Part shown: positions 9,083-18,305 of the stretch, piece after piece
Position numbering within the stretch: position 1 is the stretch's first letter
Layout of the letters: every line of letters starts with the position of its first letter
Source: Eggerthellaceae bacterium
GTDB lineage: Bacteria; Actinomycetota; Coriobacteriia; Coriobacteriales; Eggerthellaceae
DNA: 64,000 bases
Direction: 5' to 3'
NCBI GenBank assembly: GCA_017432445.1
Contig: JAFRJC010000034.1
Location: forward strand, 1-64,000
The notes under the pieces: model-generated
The model's database searches: none
What the model was told of the DNA's origin: nothing
The model's input: the letters and a program-made list of their open reading frames with translations, nothing else
Made by a program: the position numbers and the translations under genes

Positions 9083-9373
9083 TCATTCCCATGGATGAGA
9101 CGTCAGGTGCCAACCGTTGCAATGGGGGCACTTGTACGCCTTGAGCCCGGTTGTCCCATGTGCGGCGCAAGCGGCGATGGCCTCTTTCGCCTCGGCGTAG
9201 GAGGCGTAGCGGTTCTTAGAGGTGCATGACTTCTCCCGCTGGGCAGCGTCCTTGCGCTGCGAAAGGTTCTCTCTGCGCTCGTCTTCGCGCGCGAACAAGT
9301 CATCCAAGCCGCCGAGCTGCGACTTGAACTCTTTCACGCGCTTAGCGTTTGCCGATGGTTTCCTGCTGCCCAT
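9083..9373 (-). CDS. Small basic protein with C-terminal zinc ribbon
   Basis: 96-aa protein not recognised by name. The N-terminal half is charged and probably helical. The C-terminal half has a spaced Cys/His set: SCTSKNRY, then YKCPHCNGWHLT, matching a common small family with the signature YxCxxCxxWHLT that likely binds zinc and perhaps nucleic acid. No ribosome binding site is seen; a TAGAAT box (9380-9385 read on the minus strand) six bases before the ATG suggests a leaderless mRNA. Confidence 0.65.
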   Translation of the reverse strand: MGSRKPSANAKRVKEFKSQLGGLDDLFAREDERRENLSQRKDAAQREKSCTSKNRYASYAEAKEAIAACAAHGTTGLKAYKCPHCNGWHLTSHPWE

Positions 9374-9469
9374 GCGTCGATTCTAACATGGGCAATGCCT
9401 CATGCCCAGAGTTCGTGATGGTCACGTTTCTCTCAGCTGGAAAGCTGCGACAATGCATTGGGACGCGGT

Positions 9470-10534
9470 CTATTTAACCGCCGATGCGAGGAACGAATCG
9501 ATCTCGTCGATGAGGGCGGGGTCGGCTATGTTTGCTCGTTTAAGATCCACGCTGGCAAGATAGCTCTGCACTTCGGGAGCATCCGCGTCATCGTCGTTCT
9601 CGTCGAGCATCCCTTGCAGTGCGGTAGCGCATTCGTCGAGGTACGCCTGGCTTTCGGGGGAGTAGAAGTAGCTGTTGTGGCCGTCCCGCCCGGGCTCGGA
9701 CAAGGTCGTCAGTTGGATGTTCATTTCCGAAAGGTCCTGTGAGCTCTTTTGGAGCGCATCGAGGATGCTCACGCCTTCATAGGCTACCGTGCCATCTCCA
9801 GCTCCGTGGATGACGAGCGTCGGAACGCCCGAGTTCATGATGGCATCGCTGGCCGACAAGTTGGCGTTGTCCCCGAAATCGATCACCGTGTTCAGCCAGA
9901 GGAACGGGTACTGGATTTTGCCGAGGGGACCGAACGAGCTGGTGGAGCTGTAGTCCAGAATCTTCATGGGAGTGTCGTAGCCCGACATCGTCACGCAGGC
10001 ATCCACGTCGGAGGCCTTCGCCAATGCCGCTGCCACGCCGTAGCCGCCCCAGCTATGGCCCCAGAGCGCAAGTGGCATGCCGTCGGCTAGGCCGCTATCG
10101 TGTACAAACTCCACGGCAGCTGCCACGTCGAGCGGGCTTTGCGACATTCCCAGCGTGGAGTCGCCGTCGCTCTCGCCGCATCCGATGGCGTCGTAGGCGA
10201 AGATACGCCAGCCCTTGTCGACCATGGCCGTAATCAGCGGTAGGTAGTCGGCGTGCTTGCTGAAGATCCCGTGGCGGAAGATGATGAGGCCGCGCGTGTT
10301 GTCGGCTCCGTACACGTGTCCTCGCAAAGTGTAGTCGTCAAGTTGGAATTCCACGTCAGTTCGCGGGTAGTCCTTCTCGAACAGTTCGTAATGTGGAAGC
10401 AGGCTGATTTTCTGGTCGGGTACGCGTGAATAAAGTGATGAGAGCGCGTACCGGTCCAATGTGAAGGCACATGCGCTTACCACGAACAAGGTCACCACAA
10501 GGATAACAATCATGCGCACCTTGCTTTTGGACAT
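9470..10534 (-). CDS. Membrane-anchored alpha/beta hydrolase
   Basis: The start is set at the ATG at 10534 (354 aa), since GGAGGTG lies just upstream; a longer frame reaches 10582. The N-terminus is a hydrophobic segment ending in VVSAC, which could be either a transmembrane anchor or a lipoprotein signal. The rest is an alpha/beta hydrolase: IIFRHGIFSKH, a nucleophile elbow GHSWGGYG (near residues 158-165), Asp in LVIHGAGDGTV and a late His in GRDGHNSYF. This is a complete triad, probably acting outside the cytoplasmic membrane. The substrate is unknown; peptidase- and esterase-type relatives exist. Confidence 0.82.
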   Translation of the reverse strand: MSKSKVRMIVILVVTLFVVSACAFTLDRYALSSLYSRVPDQKISLLPHYELFEKDYPRTDVEFQLDDYTLRGHVYGADNTRGLIIFRHGIFSKHADYLPLITAMVDKGWRIFAYDAIGCGESDGDSTLGMSQSPLDVAAAVEFVHDSGLADGMPLALWGHSWGGYGVAAALAKASDVDACVTMSGYDTPMKILDYSSTSSFGPLGKIQYPFLWLNTVIDFGDNANLSASDAIMNSGVPTLVIHGAGDGTVAYEGVSILDALQKSSQDLSEMNIQLTTLSEPGRDGHNSYFYSPESQAYLDECATALQGMLDENDDDADAPEVQSYLASVDLKRANIADPALIDEIDSFLASAVK

Positions 10535-10735
10535 GGACACCTCCATTTCGACAACCGAACCGGTCGAGGCATCTCCCATCAAAACGCTTGGTTACGTCCC
10601 AAGATGCTTTCCTTCGCCTATTTGGCATGCCGGTCAGCTTAACTGAGCGTTGAATGGGCTGACTGCCTTCTCGTTCCAATGATTCAAAGTATGTTGCAGT
10701 GTAGCACGAGCGCAACTGTTGGTATCATAGCGGGC

Positions 10736-13201
10736 ATGAGTTCTGCTATCGAAAACAATCCAAGCGATGCAATTGCACTGAGCGGCCTGACTTCCTCGCA
10801 GGTTACCGAGCGTATTAGCGCTGGGAAGGTGAACGTCAACACCGACGTCAAGACCAGGAGCATCGGCCGCATTTTCCGAGACAACCTGTGCACGCTGTTC
10901 AATTTCGTGAACCTGGCGCTCGCCGTCGCGATCATCTTGACGGGATCGTATCGAAACCTCCTGTTCATGGTTATCATCATCGCGAACCTCGCCATCGGCA
11001 TCTTCCAGGGAATCCGCGCGAAGATGATGGTCGACAAGCTCAGCGTCATCACTGCGGCGCGTGCGCACGTCATTCGCAATGGCGAGCGGGAGGACATTCC
11101 CGTAAGCCAGATCGTGCTCGACGACATCATCACGCTCGGGCGCGGCGACCAGGTGCCGTCGGACTGCGTGGTGCTTGAAGGCAAATGCTCTGCAAACGAG
11201 AGTCTCGTCACGGGCGAGTCGGACATCATCCCCAAGCGTCCTGGCAGCGAGCTGCTCTCGGGTTCGTTTGTCGTGGCCGGTTCGTGTACTGCGCGCGTTA
11301 CGGCGGTCGGTGCAGACAATTATGCGAGCCACATCAACGACGGCGCGAAGGCCTACAAGAAGGTGAGCAGCGACATCATGGATTCGCTCGACGCCATCGT
11401 GAAGTACGTCAGCATCTCGCTCGTGCCGCTCGGGCTTTTGCTGTTCGGTAAGGAGATGCTAATCAGCCCTCACGGTGACGCGACAAGCGCGGTCTTGCAC
11501 ACGTCGGCGGCGCTCATCGGCATGATTCCCCAAGGCTTGATCCTGCTCACCAGCGCCGTGCTCGCCGTGAGCGTGTTCCGCCTCGCGCAGCACCGCGTGC
11601 TCGTGCAGCAGATTTACTGCGTCGAGACGCTCGCTCGCGTCGACGTGGTCTGCCTCGACAAGACCGGCACCATCACCACTGGCGAAATGGAGGTCGACGA
11701 GGTCATCCCCCTCAAGGGGTCGACGTACGACGATGTGCTGCACGCGCTCAAGGCGCTCATGGCCGTTCAGTCCGAGTTGGGAAACGAGACGTCGCGTGCG
11801 CTTTCCGAATACGTTCGAAACCTCGAGGAGCCGGTGTCTGCCCAACAAGTTGTTTCCGGAGAGGTCCGCTCGATTCCTTTCTCGTCGGAGCGCAAGTATT
11901 CCGGCGTGTGCTATGGAAGCGCGGCGGGCAACTACGCCTTGGGAGCAGCGGAGTTCGTCTTGCGCGGGCACGAGCGCCTCGAGGAGGTGGGGGACCTTAT
12001 CAAGCGACTTGCGGGAGTGCGGCGCGTTCTAGTGGTGGCGCACGTTGAAGACTTCGACGAAGAAGATGCGATAATCGGGGCCGTCGAGCCGCTCGGATTG
12101 GTGTTCGTGAAGGACCAGATTCGCCCGTCGGCCCGCAAGACGCTCGAGTATTTCAGGGACCAGCGCGTGCGTGTCAACGTGATTAGCGGCGACTCGGAGG
12201 TCACGGTGAGCAAGGTCGCGAAATCGGCAGGCGTTTTGGGTGCCGACAGGTGCGTGGACATGAGCGCTATCACGACGCAGGAGGAGCTCGAACGCGCCGC
12301 CGCCGAATGCCGCGTGTTCGGCCGCGTCAGCCCCGAGCAGAAAAAGCGGCTCGTGGAGGCGCTGCAGAAGCAAGGCCATACGGTGGCCATGACCGGCGAT
12401 GGCGTGAACGACGTGTTGGCACTGCACGCATCCGATTGCTCGATTGCCATGGGCTCGGGCTCGGACGCCGCCCGCTCCATCGCGCAGGTTGTGTTGCTCG
12501 ACGATGATTTCTCTACGATGCCGAACATCGTGGCCGAGGGAAGGCGCTCTATCAGCAACCTCCAACGGTCCGCTGTGCTCTTCCTGACGAAAACGCTGTA
12601 CTCGATAGCTATGGCCGTGCTGTTCGTGGTAGTCGTGGGGTACGACTATCCCTTCACGCCCGTGCAGCTGACCGTGCTCAGCTTCTTCACGATCGGGTTG
12701 CCATCGTTCGTGTTGGCGCTCGAGCCAAATGCCGATCGGAACAGGGGGCAGTTCCTGCGCAACGTCGTGACGCGTGCCATACCCGGCGCCGTGGCGGTGA
12801 TGCTGGTCGTCATCGCGTCAATTGCCGTCGGGCTAGCGCTTGGCGCTACCCAAGCCGAATTCCAGACGATGTGCGTGTTCACGTCTGCTGCAATTGGCAT
12901 GAACGTCGTGTTACGGCAATCCCAGCCGTTCAACGCAGTTCGCGTGGTCCTGTTCATCGTATGTGCAGCTGGGCTTTTGTTCAGCATTTTCGGCATGGAC
13001 TCGTTTCTCATGCTCGCTGACCTGTCCTTCAATCTTCAAGTCGCATGCCTGATCATCATGCTCGTCGTCATGGTCGCATTCAACGTTGCGTACAGCCGGG
13101 TTATCAAAATCCAAAAAGCGTATCTCGACGAACTCGAAGCCGAACAGATCCGCGAACGGGAAGAGGAGTTCGCCCGCGATATCCAGCCCGTTGCCGCATA
13201 A
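10736..13201 (+). CDS. Cation-translocating P-type ATPase
   Basis: ATP-driven cation pump of the inner membrane, about 821 aa from the ATG at 10736. Motifs in order: actuator TGES (near residue 159), phosphorylation site DKTGT (Asp near 308), nucleotide-domain TGDGVND (near 554), and a C-terminal bundle of hydrophobic segments. The M4 ion-binding segment reads MIPQGLILLTS, with PQGL instead of the PEGL of calcium pumps and without the CPC of heavy-metal pumps. It resembles the actinobacterial CtpE group, but ion specificity cannot be assigned. An in-frame upstream ATG at 10679 exists without family resemblance. Confidence 0.9.
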   Translation: MSSAIENNPSDAIALSGLTSSQVTERISAGKVNVNTDVKTRSIGRIFRDNLCTLFNFVNLALAVAIILTGSYRNLLFMVIIIANLAIGIFQGIRAKMMVDKLSVITAARAHVIRNGEREDIPVSQIVLDDIITLGRGDQVPSDCVVLEGKCSANESLVTGESDIIPKRPGSELLSGSFVVAGSCTARVTAVGADNYASHINDGAKAYKKVSSDIMDSLDAIVKYVSISLVPLGLLLFGKEMLISPHGDATSAVLHTSAALIGMIPQGLILLTSAVLAVSVFRLAQHRVLVQQIYCVETLARVDVVCLDKTGTITTGEMEVDEVIPLKGSTYDDVLHALKALMAVQSELGNETSRALSEYVRNLEEPVSAQQVVSGEVRSIPFSSERKYSGVCYGSAAGNYALGAAEFVLRGHERLEEVGDLIKRLAGVRRVLVVAHVEDFDEEDAIIGAVEPLGLVFVKDQIRPSARKTLEYFRDQRVRVNVISGDSEVTVSKVAKSAGVLGADRCVDMSAITTQEELERAAAECRVFGRVSPEQKKRLVEALQKQGHTVAMTGDGVNDVLALHASDCSIAMGSGSDAARSIAQVVLLDDDFSTMPNIVAEGRRSISNLQRSAVLFLTKTLYSIAMAVLFVVVVGYDYPFTPVQLTVLSFFTIGLPSFVLALEPNADRNRGQFLRNVVTRAIPGAVAVMLVVIASIAVGLALGATQAEFQTMCVFTSAAIGMNVVLRQSQPFNAVRVVLFIVCAAGLLFSIFGMDSFLMLADLSFNLQVACLIIMLVVMVAFNVAYSRVIKIQKAYLDELEAEQIREREEEFARDIQPVAA

Positions 13202-13255
13202 AAAGGCGTCAGTCGGGTCTTTTTTCGAATATGAACCTCAGCCAGGCTTTGGCCC

Positions 13256-13380
13256 GATGTCGTTTGGGCGAGGAGCGGCGATGGGGTATTCGCTTGGCTT
13301 CGGCTAAACCTATGAAGCAAAGAAGTATGTGCCTGCAGAATCGCTCATACCCCATCGCCGTTCCTTGCCCAAACGATGTC
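13256..13380. repeat. Long-stem hairpin element with conserved core (copy 1)
   Basis: Two 34-base arms (about 13256-13289 and 13347-13380) pair with only four non-Watson-Crick positions, and all four would be G-U wobbles in a plus-strand RNA. The loop holds GCTTGGCTTCGGCTAAACCT and TGTGCCTGCAGAATCG, both shared with the element at 43848-43965 whose arms are unrelated in sequence. The element fills most of the 344-base gap between the P-type ATPase and rarA. I do not recognise it as a known RNA or mobile element. Confidence 0.75.
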
Positions 13381-13545
13381 AACTATGACATGCAACCGTC
13401 TCTCCCATGAAGCACGAGCACGCGAAGTGCGTTTTCGCCAGTTGCTGCGCAGCTCGTTGTATCATTAGCGATGAATCATATCGATTGCGTCAGGAATGGG
13501 GCGGGTTAATCTGCTTTGCCCTCGACGCCGACGAGATGGGAAACC

Positions 13546-14910
13546 ATGCAGCTTTCGTTCGACGAACAAGATACGCTCTTCGACGAGCAGGTCGATGCAG
13601 CTCGCCCGTTGGCAGCGCGCATGCGCCCGACTACGCTCGATGAGGTGGCGGGGCAGCAGCATCTCATCGGGCCGGACAAGGTGCTGCGCCGCATTATCGA
13701 AGCCGACCAGGTGCAGTCCATGATCTTTTGGGGGCCTCCGGGCGTTGGCAAGACGACGCTTGCGCGCGTCATCGCGCACCAAACCCGTGCGACGTTCATC
13801 GACTTCTCGGCCGTGACGAGCGGTATCAAGGAAATCCGCGAAGTCATGAAGCGCGCTGACTCCATGAGCCGCACAGGCGGGCGCACCATCGTGTTCATCG
13901 ACGAGATTCACCGTTTCAACAAGGCCCAGCAGGACGCGTTCCTCCCCTTCGTCGAGAAGGGCGCCATCACGCTCATCGGCGCCACGACGGAAAACCCCTC
14001 GTTCGAAGTCAATGGCGCGTTGCTTTCGCGTTGCAAGGTGTTTGTGCTTAAAGCGCTCACCGAAGACGAGATTGCGGGTTTGCTGCGCCGTGCGCTCGAC
14101 GATCCGCGCGGGTTCGGCGATCAGGAAGTGCGCATCGACGACGATCTTCTTCTCGCTATCGCGCGGTTCAGCAACGGCGATGCCCGGACGGCGCTTTCGA
14201 CGCTCGAGATGGTCGTGCTCAACGGCGAGGAAACCGATGGCGTCACTACTGTTACGTCCGAGACCGTCGAGCAGTGCACGTCCCAGAAAAGCCTGTTGTA
14301 TGACAAGCTGGGCGAGGAGCACTACAACATCATCAGCGCGCTGCACAAATCCATGCGCAACTCGGATCCTGATGCGGCTATTTACTGGCTCGCGCGCATG
14401 CTCGAAGCCGGCGAGGACCCGCTCTACATCGCGCGGCGCATTACGCGCTTCGCTGCAGAGGACATCGGGCTTGCCGATACCAATGCCCTCAACGTTGCCG
14501 TGAACGCTTACCATGCCTGCCACTTCATCGGCATGCCGGAATGCTCCGTGCACTTGACCGAAGCGGTGACATATCTTTCGCTTGCCCCTAAGTCCAATAG
14601 CATGGAAGTCGCCTACCTGCGCGCGAAGAAGGATGCGCTGACGACCATGGCCGAGCCCGTGCCGCTCGTCATCCGCAATGCGCCCACGCGCCTGATGAAG
14701 GATTTGGGCTACGGCGATGGCTACCAATACGCCCACGACGTGGAGGGAAAGGTTGCCGCCGACATGCAGTGCCTGCCCGATGCGCTTGAGGGCACCGAGT
14801 ACTATACCCCCACCGAGGAGGGTCGAGAGGGTCTGTTCAAGGAGCGCCTCGAGCAGCTGAAAGCCCTGCGTCGGGCTGCCCGAACCGACGGCGATCAATC
14901 CCAGCATTAG
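13546..14910 (+). CDS. rarA: Replication-associated recombination protein A (RarA/MgsA)
   Basis: AAA+ ATPase of the clamp-loader-like RarA family, which acts at stalled replication forks. The start is set at 13546 (454 aa), so that the protein opens with the usual [12 protein letters not shown] and [16 protein letters not shown]. Walker [13 protein letters not shown] (near 62-73), Walker [17 protein letters not shown], sensor [12 protein letters not shown] and the C-terminal tetramerisation domain ([14 protein letters not shown]) are all present. Family length is about 440-460 aa. Identification is confident. Confidence 0.95.
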   Translation: MQLSFDEQDTLFDEQVDAARPLAARMRPTTLDEVAGQQHLIGPDKVLRRIIEADQVQSMIFWGPPGVGKTTLARVIAHQTRATFIDFSAVTSGIKEIREVMKRADSMSRTGGRTIVFIDEIHRFNKAQQDAFLPFVEKGAITLIGATTENPSFEVNGALLSRCKVFVLKALTEDEIAGLLRRALDDPRGFGDQEVRIDDDLLLAIARFSNGDARTALSTLEMVVLNGEETDGVTTVTSETVEQCTSQKSLLYDKLGEEHYNIISALHKSMRNSDPDAAIYWLARMLEAGEDPLYIARRITRFAAEDIGLADTNALNVAVNAYHACHFIGMPECSVHLTEAVTYLSLAPKSNSMEVAYLRAKKDALTTMAEPVPLVIRNAPTRLMKDLGYGDGYQYAHDVEGKVAADMQCLPDALEGTEYYTPTEEGREGLFKERLEQLKALRRAARTDGDQSQH

Positions 14911-14930
14911 CCTTTGGATAACATGAAGAG

Positions 14931-14995
14931 CGGGGAGGGCGTCCCGTCTGATCAGTCACCTTTGAGGCAAGCAATCAGGCAGGACGCCCTCCCCG
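14931..14995. repeat. Intergenic inverted repeat with 22-bp arms
   Basis: Arms 14931-14952 and 14974-14995 pair over 22 positions, 14 of them (CGGGGAGGGCGTCC) perfect and two further in mismatch or wobble; loop 21 bases. It lies between the convergent rarA (+) and aldo/keto reductase (-) genes, where it may act as a bidirectional terminator, but it is longer than usual and has no U-run. The loop shares a weak likeness (ACCTTTGAGGCAAG) with the core of the long-stem elements. Confidence 0.6.
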
Positions 14996-15018
14996 TCCAA
15001 TGGTCGCACGCGCTTGGA

Positions 15019-16125
15019 TCACCCGATGAGGGGCACGGCGCGTTTCAGCTCCTCGACGATCGAGATGCCCTGTGGGCAGGCCTCTTCGCAGGCATGGCAT
15101 TCGATGCAGGCGCTCGGCGGGTTCTTGCCGCCGCCCCAGTTGATCCATTCCTGTACATGGCGACCGAACATGATATCAGCGTTCATGGCTATGAAAGACC
15201 CGCGGATGCCGACGTTCTCCGGGCAAACCTTCCCGCAGTAATCGCAACCAGTGCACGGGACGAGGTCGAACTTGTCGAACTCGGCAAGCGCTGCGTCGAT
15301 GACTTCGGCCTGACCGGGTGCAAAGCCCGTAAAGCCGGTCAGCGCGGCGATGTTCTCTTCCAGCTGCTCCATTGCGTTCATGCCAGAGAGCACCGTGATG
15401 ATGTTCGGCTGGTTGGCCACGAACTGAAGGCCCCAGGCGGCAGGTGACTGCTTGGGCTCGGCTTCGGCGAACACCTTGGCTACGCTTGCGGGCGGATCGG
15501 CCAGGAGGCCACCGCGCAAGGGCTCCATCACCACTACGGGCACGTTGTGTTTGGCGGCTACTTCCAGGCAGGCACGGCTCTGGTTGAAGGGGTCTTCCCA
15601 ATCGAGGTAGTTCACCTGCAGCTGCACGAACTCCGCCTCCGGGTGGGCGCTCAGGATTCCATCGAGGTCTTCTGCGGTTCCGTGGTGCGAGAAGCCCACA
15701 TGGCGGATGAGGCCCTCTTCCTTCTTCTGCGCGACGAAATCCCACATGCCGAACTGCTCGAAGACCTGCGTGCGCGGGCCTCCAGTCATATGGAGCAGGT
15801 AGAAATCGAAGTAGCCCGCGCCCGTGCGCTCGAGCGACTGGTGGAAATGCGCCTGGGCATCCTCGGGTGTCTTGCACCCAATCCACGAGATGCCCTTCGT
15901 GGCCAGCTGGTAGCTCTCGCGCGGATGGCGCTGCACGAGCGCCTTCGCGATCTCTTCCTCGCTGCCGCTGTAAATCCAAGCTGTGTCGAAGTACGTGTAC
16001 CCCGCATCCAGGAAGCGGTCGACCATTTGGCAGATCAGCTCGTGGTTGAAACTGCCGTCTTCCAGTCGCGGCAATCTCATGAGGCCGAATCCCAGTTTCC
16101 CGATCTCCTTGCCCAGATATCCCAT
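15019..16125 (-). CDS. Aldo/keto reductase with two [4Fe-4S] clusters
   Basis: 368-aa fusion of an aldo/keto reductase barrel and a ferredoxin domain. The N-terminus GFGLMRLPRLEDG, DAGYTYFDTAWIY (catalytic Asp/Tyr) and the Lys in LATKG are typical. The C-terminus has two cluster motifs, CTGCDYCGKVCP and CIECHACEEACP. Such proteins are frequent in anaerobes and probably exchange electrons between ferredoxin and a carbonyl substrate; the true substrate is unknown. GGGGGATCC precedes the ATG. A paralog lies at 20769-21869, the pair flanking sulP and feoAB. Confidence 0.9.
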   Translation of the reverse strand: MGYLGKEIGKLGFGLMRLPRLEDGSFNHELICQMVDRFLDAGYTYFDTAWIYSGSEEEIAKALVQRHPRESYQLATKGISWIGCKTPEDAQAHFHQSLERTGAGYFDFYLLHMTGGPRTQVFEQFGMWDFVAQKKEEGLIRHVGFSHHGTAEDLDGILSAHPEAEFVQLQVNYLDWEDPFNQSRACLEVAAKHNVPVVVMEPLRGGLLADPPASVAKVFAEAEPKQSPAAWGLQFVANQPNIITVLSGMNAMEQLEENIAALTGFTGFAPGQAEVIDAALAEFDKFDLVPCTGCDYCGKVCPENVGIRGSFIAMNADIMFGRHVQEWINWGGGKNPPSACIECHACEEACPQGISIVEELKRAVPLIG

Positions 16126-16343
16126 GGATCCCCCGATCTCTCGATGTTGAATTTGGTCACATTATAGCGAAGTGTCGCACCGCTAAGCGCTGCTCGCCGC
16201 AGTACTGCGCATGCTTCGACTCAATTGTAGTGCTTTCGGCCGCATAGGCATCGCGAGCTAGCGTTGGGCGGTTGCAAACGCTGCTTACTCCCGGCCTTCT
16301 TGTAGAATGGAGTCAAATTGGTTTGGCTAGGCGGGTAAAAGCA

Positions 16344-18137
16344 ATGACGGTTCTCGAACATATGCGCAGCGTGTTTGATTTCCGCGCGCGGGCGCGAAAG
16401 GTCGTAGATCTCCCGCCGCTTGCAAGCTTGCAAGACTACGAGCTGGGCGACATCCCGCATGACTTCATGGCAGGCTTGCTCATCGCCGCGCTGTCCATCC
16501 CGATAGCCATGGGTTATGCCCAGATTGCGGGGCTATCTCCCGTCTACGGCCTGTACGCTTCCATTCTGCCCGCCATCGTGTTCGCCCTCGTGACCAACAC
16601 GCGTTCGATCGTCTTCGGCTTGGACAGCGCGGTTGTAGCCGTCACAGGAGGCGTGATAATGAGCGGGGGCGTTGCGCTCGGCAGCGAGCGGGCCTTCGTG
16701 CTCATGCCTTTGCTCACCTTGCTTGTGGCGTTGTTCCTGTTGCTCTTCGCGTTTACGCGCGCCGGCAGCCTTGTGCATTATGTGCCCGAGCCCGTCATGA
16801 ACGGCTTCATCTTGGGCATTTCCATCACGATCATCTATCGGCAGATTCCCGTGCTCGCCGGCACGTCCGGGCTCGATTTACTCGACCTGTCCGCGTTCAT
16901 CGCGCAGGTCAACGTGCCATCGATGGTGCTTTCGCTTTTTGCCTTGTGCACGCTGTTCTTCATCGGGTCGAAGGCACCCAAAGTGCCTGGGCCCCTCGTG
17001 GTGCTCGTGTTCGGCATGGCGTTTTCGGTGGGATTCGGACTTGAAGCCCAAGGAGTGGCCGTTTTGGGTGACATGCCCACGGGTTTTCCGGGATTCGTGC
17101 TTCCCAGGATCACGGGTCTGGGGTTCGTTTTCATGGTAGGTGGTGCGTTTTCCATTGCGCTCACCGCGGCCATCGAGTCGCTCTTGACGCTCAACACGTT
17201 CTCGATGCGAGAAGGGGTGCGTCCGCACGGCAACCGCGAACTCGTCTCGTTCGCCTTGGGCAATGCGGCGTCATCGCTGATCGGTTGTCCGCCCTGTAGC
17301 GCAAGCCTTTCACGTACGGCTGCTGCCGCGAGCTCGGGTGGTAGAAGCCAGCTGGCGAGCGTGTTCGGCGCGTTGACGATAGCCGTGTTCACGTTCGCGC
17401 TCGCACCCTATCTGCGTTTCCTTCCCGAACCCGTGCTCGCCTCCATCGTCGTGTACGTCATGGTTCAGGTCGTCGATTTCGGTGCCGTCCAGCGTTATGC
17501 GAAAAACGTTCGCATCGAGCTGGCGGTACTCTCATTCGTCGCGATAGCAGTCATTTTATTTGGCGCGCTCGTCGGTGTCATAGCGGGCGTTGTCGTGTCA
17601 TTGCTGACCCAGTATTACCGCTCCCGCGCGACAGGAAACGAGAAGCTCGTCGGATTCGAAGGCGATGCTTCCGATAGCTTCCCGCATGTCCCCGACAACA
17701 TGATCGTGGTCTACCTGCACGGCTTCCTCTCGTTTACCAACATCGACCAGCGACTGGAGGACGTGCACAAGCGCGTGGTTGGTGAAATCGACACGGTCAT
17801 CTTCGAGATATCCGACGTGACGAGCATCGACGCCACGGCTGCAGAGACCCTGAGGCGGTTCATGAGCATGTTGTCGGATCAAGGCGTATGCGTCCGCATC
17901 GTGCGCAGCCTCGCTTTGGCCAACGATCAGTATACGCGCTACGAGTTGCGGCGCATCATGAAGCGCATCAGCGTGTATCCGACCGTCCAGTCCGCAATCG
18001 ACGATGTGAATCGCAGGAAGCGAAAACAGCTCCTCGACATCCCCCTCTATCAAGACGACGATGAGCTAGACGACGGGGAATCCGAAGTCGAAGACGCTGC
18101 GGATGCGCAAGACTGCGATTCGGGGAAACCTGCCTGA
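16344..18137 (+). CDS. SulP family anion transporter with STAS domain
   Basis: Membrane transporter of the SulP/SLC26 family, about 597 aa from the ATG at 16344. The N-terminal signature AGLLIAALSIPIAMGYAQIAGLSPVYGLYAS opens a domain of 10-14 membrane segments; a STAS domain follows (about residues 450-560: YLHGFLSF, VIFEISDVTSIDATA), then an unusual strongly acidic tail (DDDELDDGESEVED). The family moves sulfate, bicarbonate or dicarboxylates; the substrate here is not evident. The frame is open upstream to 16272, but the ATG with GGCGGG upstream and the usual cytoplasmic N-terminus is preferred. Confidence 0.9.
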   Translation: MTVLEHMRSVFDFRARARKVVDLPPLASLQDYELGDIPHDFMAGLLIAALSIPIAMGYAQIAGLSPVYGLYASILPAIVFALVTNTRSIVFGLDSAVVAVTGGVIMSGGVALGSERAFVLMPLLTLLVALFLLLFAFTRAGSLVHYVPEPVMNGFILGISITIIYRQIPVLAGTSGLDLLDLSAFIAQVNVPSMVLSLFALCTLFFIGSKAPKVPGPLVVLVFGMAFSVGFGLEAQGVAVLGDMPTGFPGFVLPRITGLGFVFMVGGAFSIALTAAIESLLTLNTFSMREGVRPHGNRELVSFALGNAASSLIGCPPCSASLSRTAAAASSGGRSQLASVFGALTIAVFTFALAPYLRFLPEPVLASIVVYVMVQVVDFGAVQRYAKNVRIELAVLSFVAIAVILFGALVGVIAGVVVSLLTQYYRSRATGNEKLVGFEGDASDSFPHVPDNMIVVYLHGFLSFTNIDQRLEDVHKRVVGEIDTVIFEISDVTSIDATAAETLRRFMSMLSDQGVCVRIVRSLALANDQYTRYELRRIMKRISVYPTVQSAIDDVNRRKRKQLLDIPLYQDDDELDDGESEVEDAADAQDCDSGKPA

Positions 18138-18234
18138 AAAACCGACTCTTGATGCCCAGAGCTATTCAAAAGTGCAGCCTTGGCAGTCGGGTAAAGATGC
18201 GATTCTACAGAAAAGCCCCTTGCATAAATTGCAA

Positions 18235-18274
18235 ACCTAGGTAAACTTTTTTGTTAATATCGGTTAACTATACT
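18235..18274 (+). promoter_or_regulatory. Candidate iron-responsive operator/promoter of feoAB
   Basis: Upstream of feoAB lie the palindrome ACCTAGGT (18235-18242), the inverted pair GTTAA-N6-TTAAC (18253-18268) and a -10-like TATACT (18269-18274). Overlap of palindromes with a promoter before an iron transporter suggests a DtxR- or Fur-family operator. The exact consensus of either regulator is not matched, so this is an inference. Confidence 0.35.
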
Positions 18275-18305
18275 TTTCGCTGAGGTTCATCTCGCAGGAG
18301 GTACG

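Noticed and set aside
13199-13226. Terminator after the P-type ATPase (AAAAAGG ... TCTTTTTT)
   Set aside because: The stem is weak and mainly A-T; the long element downstream is a better-supported structure.
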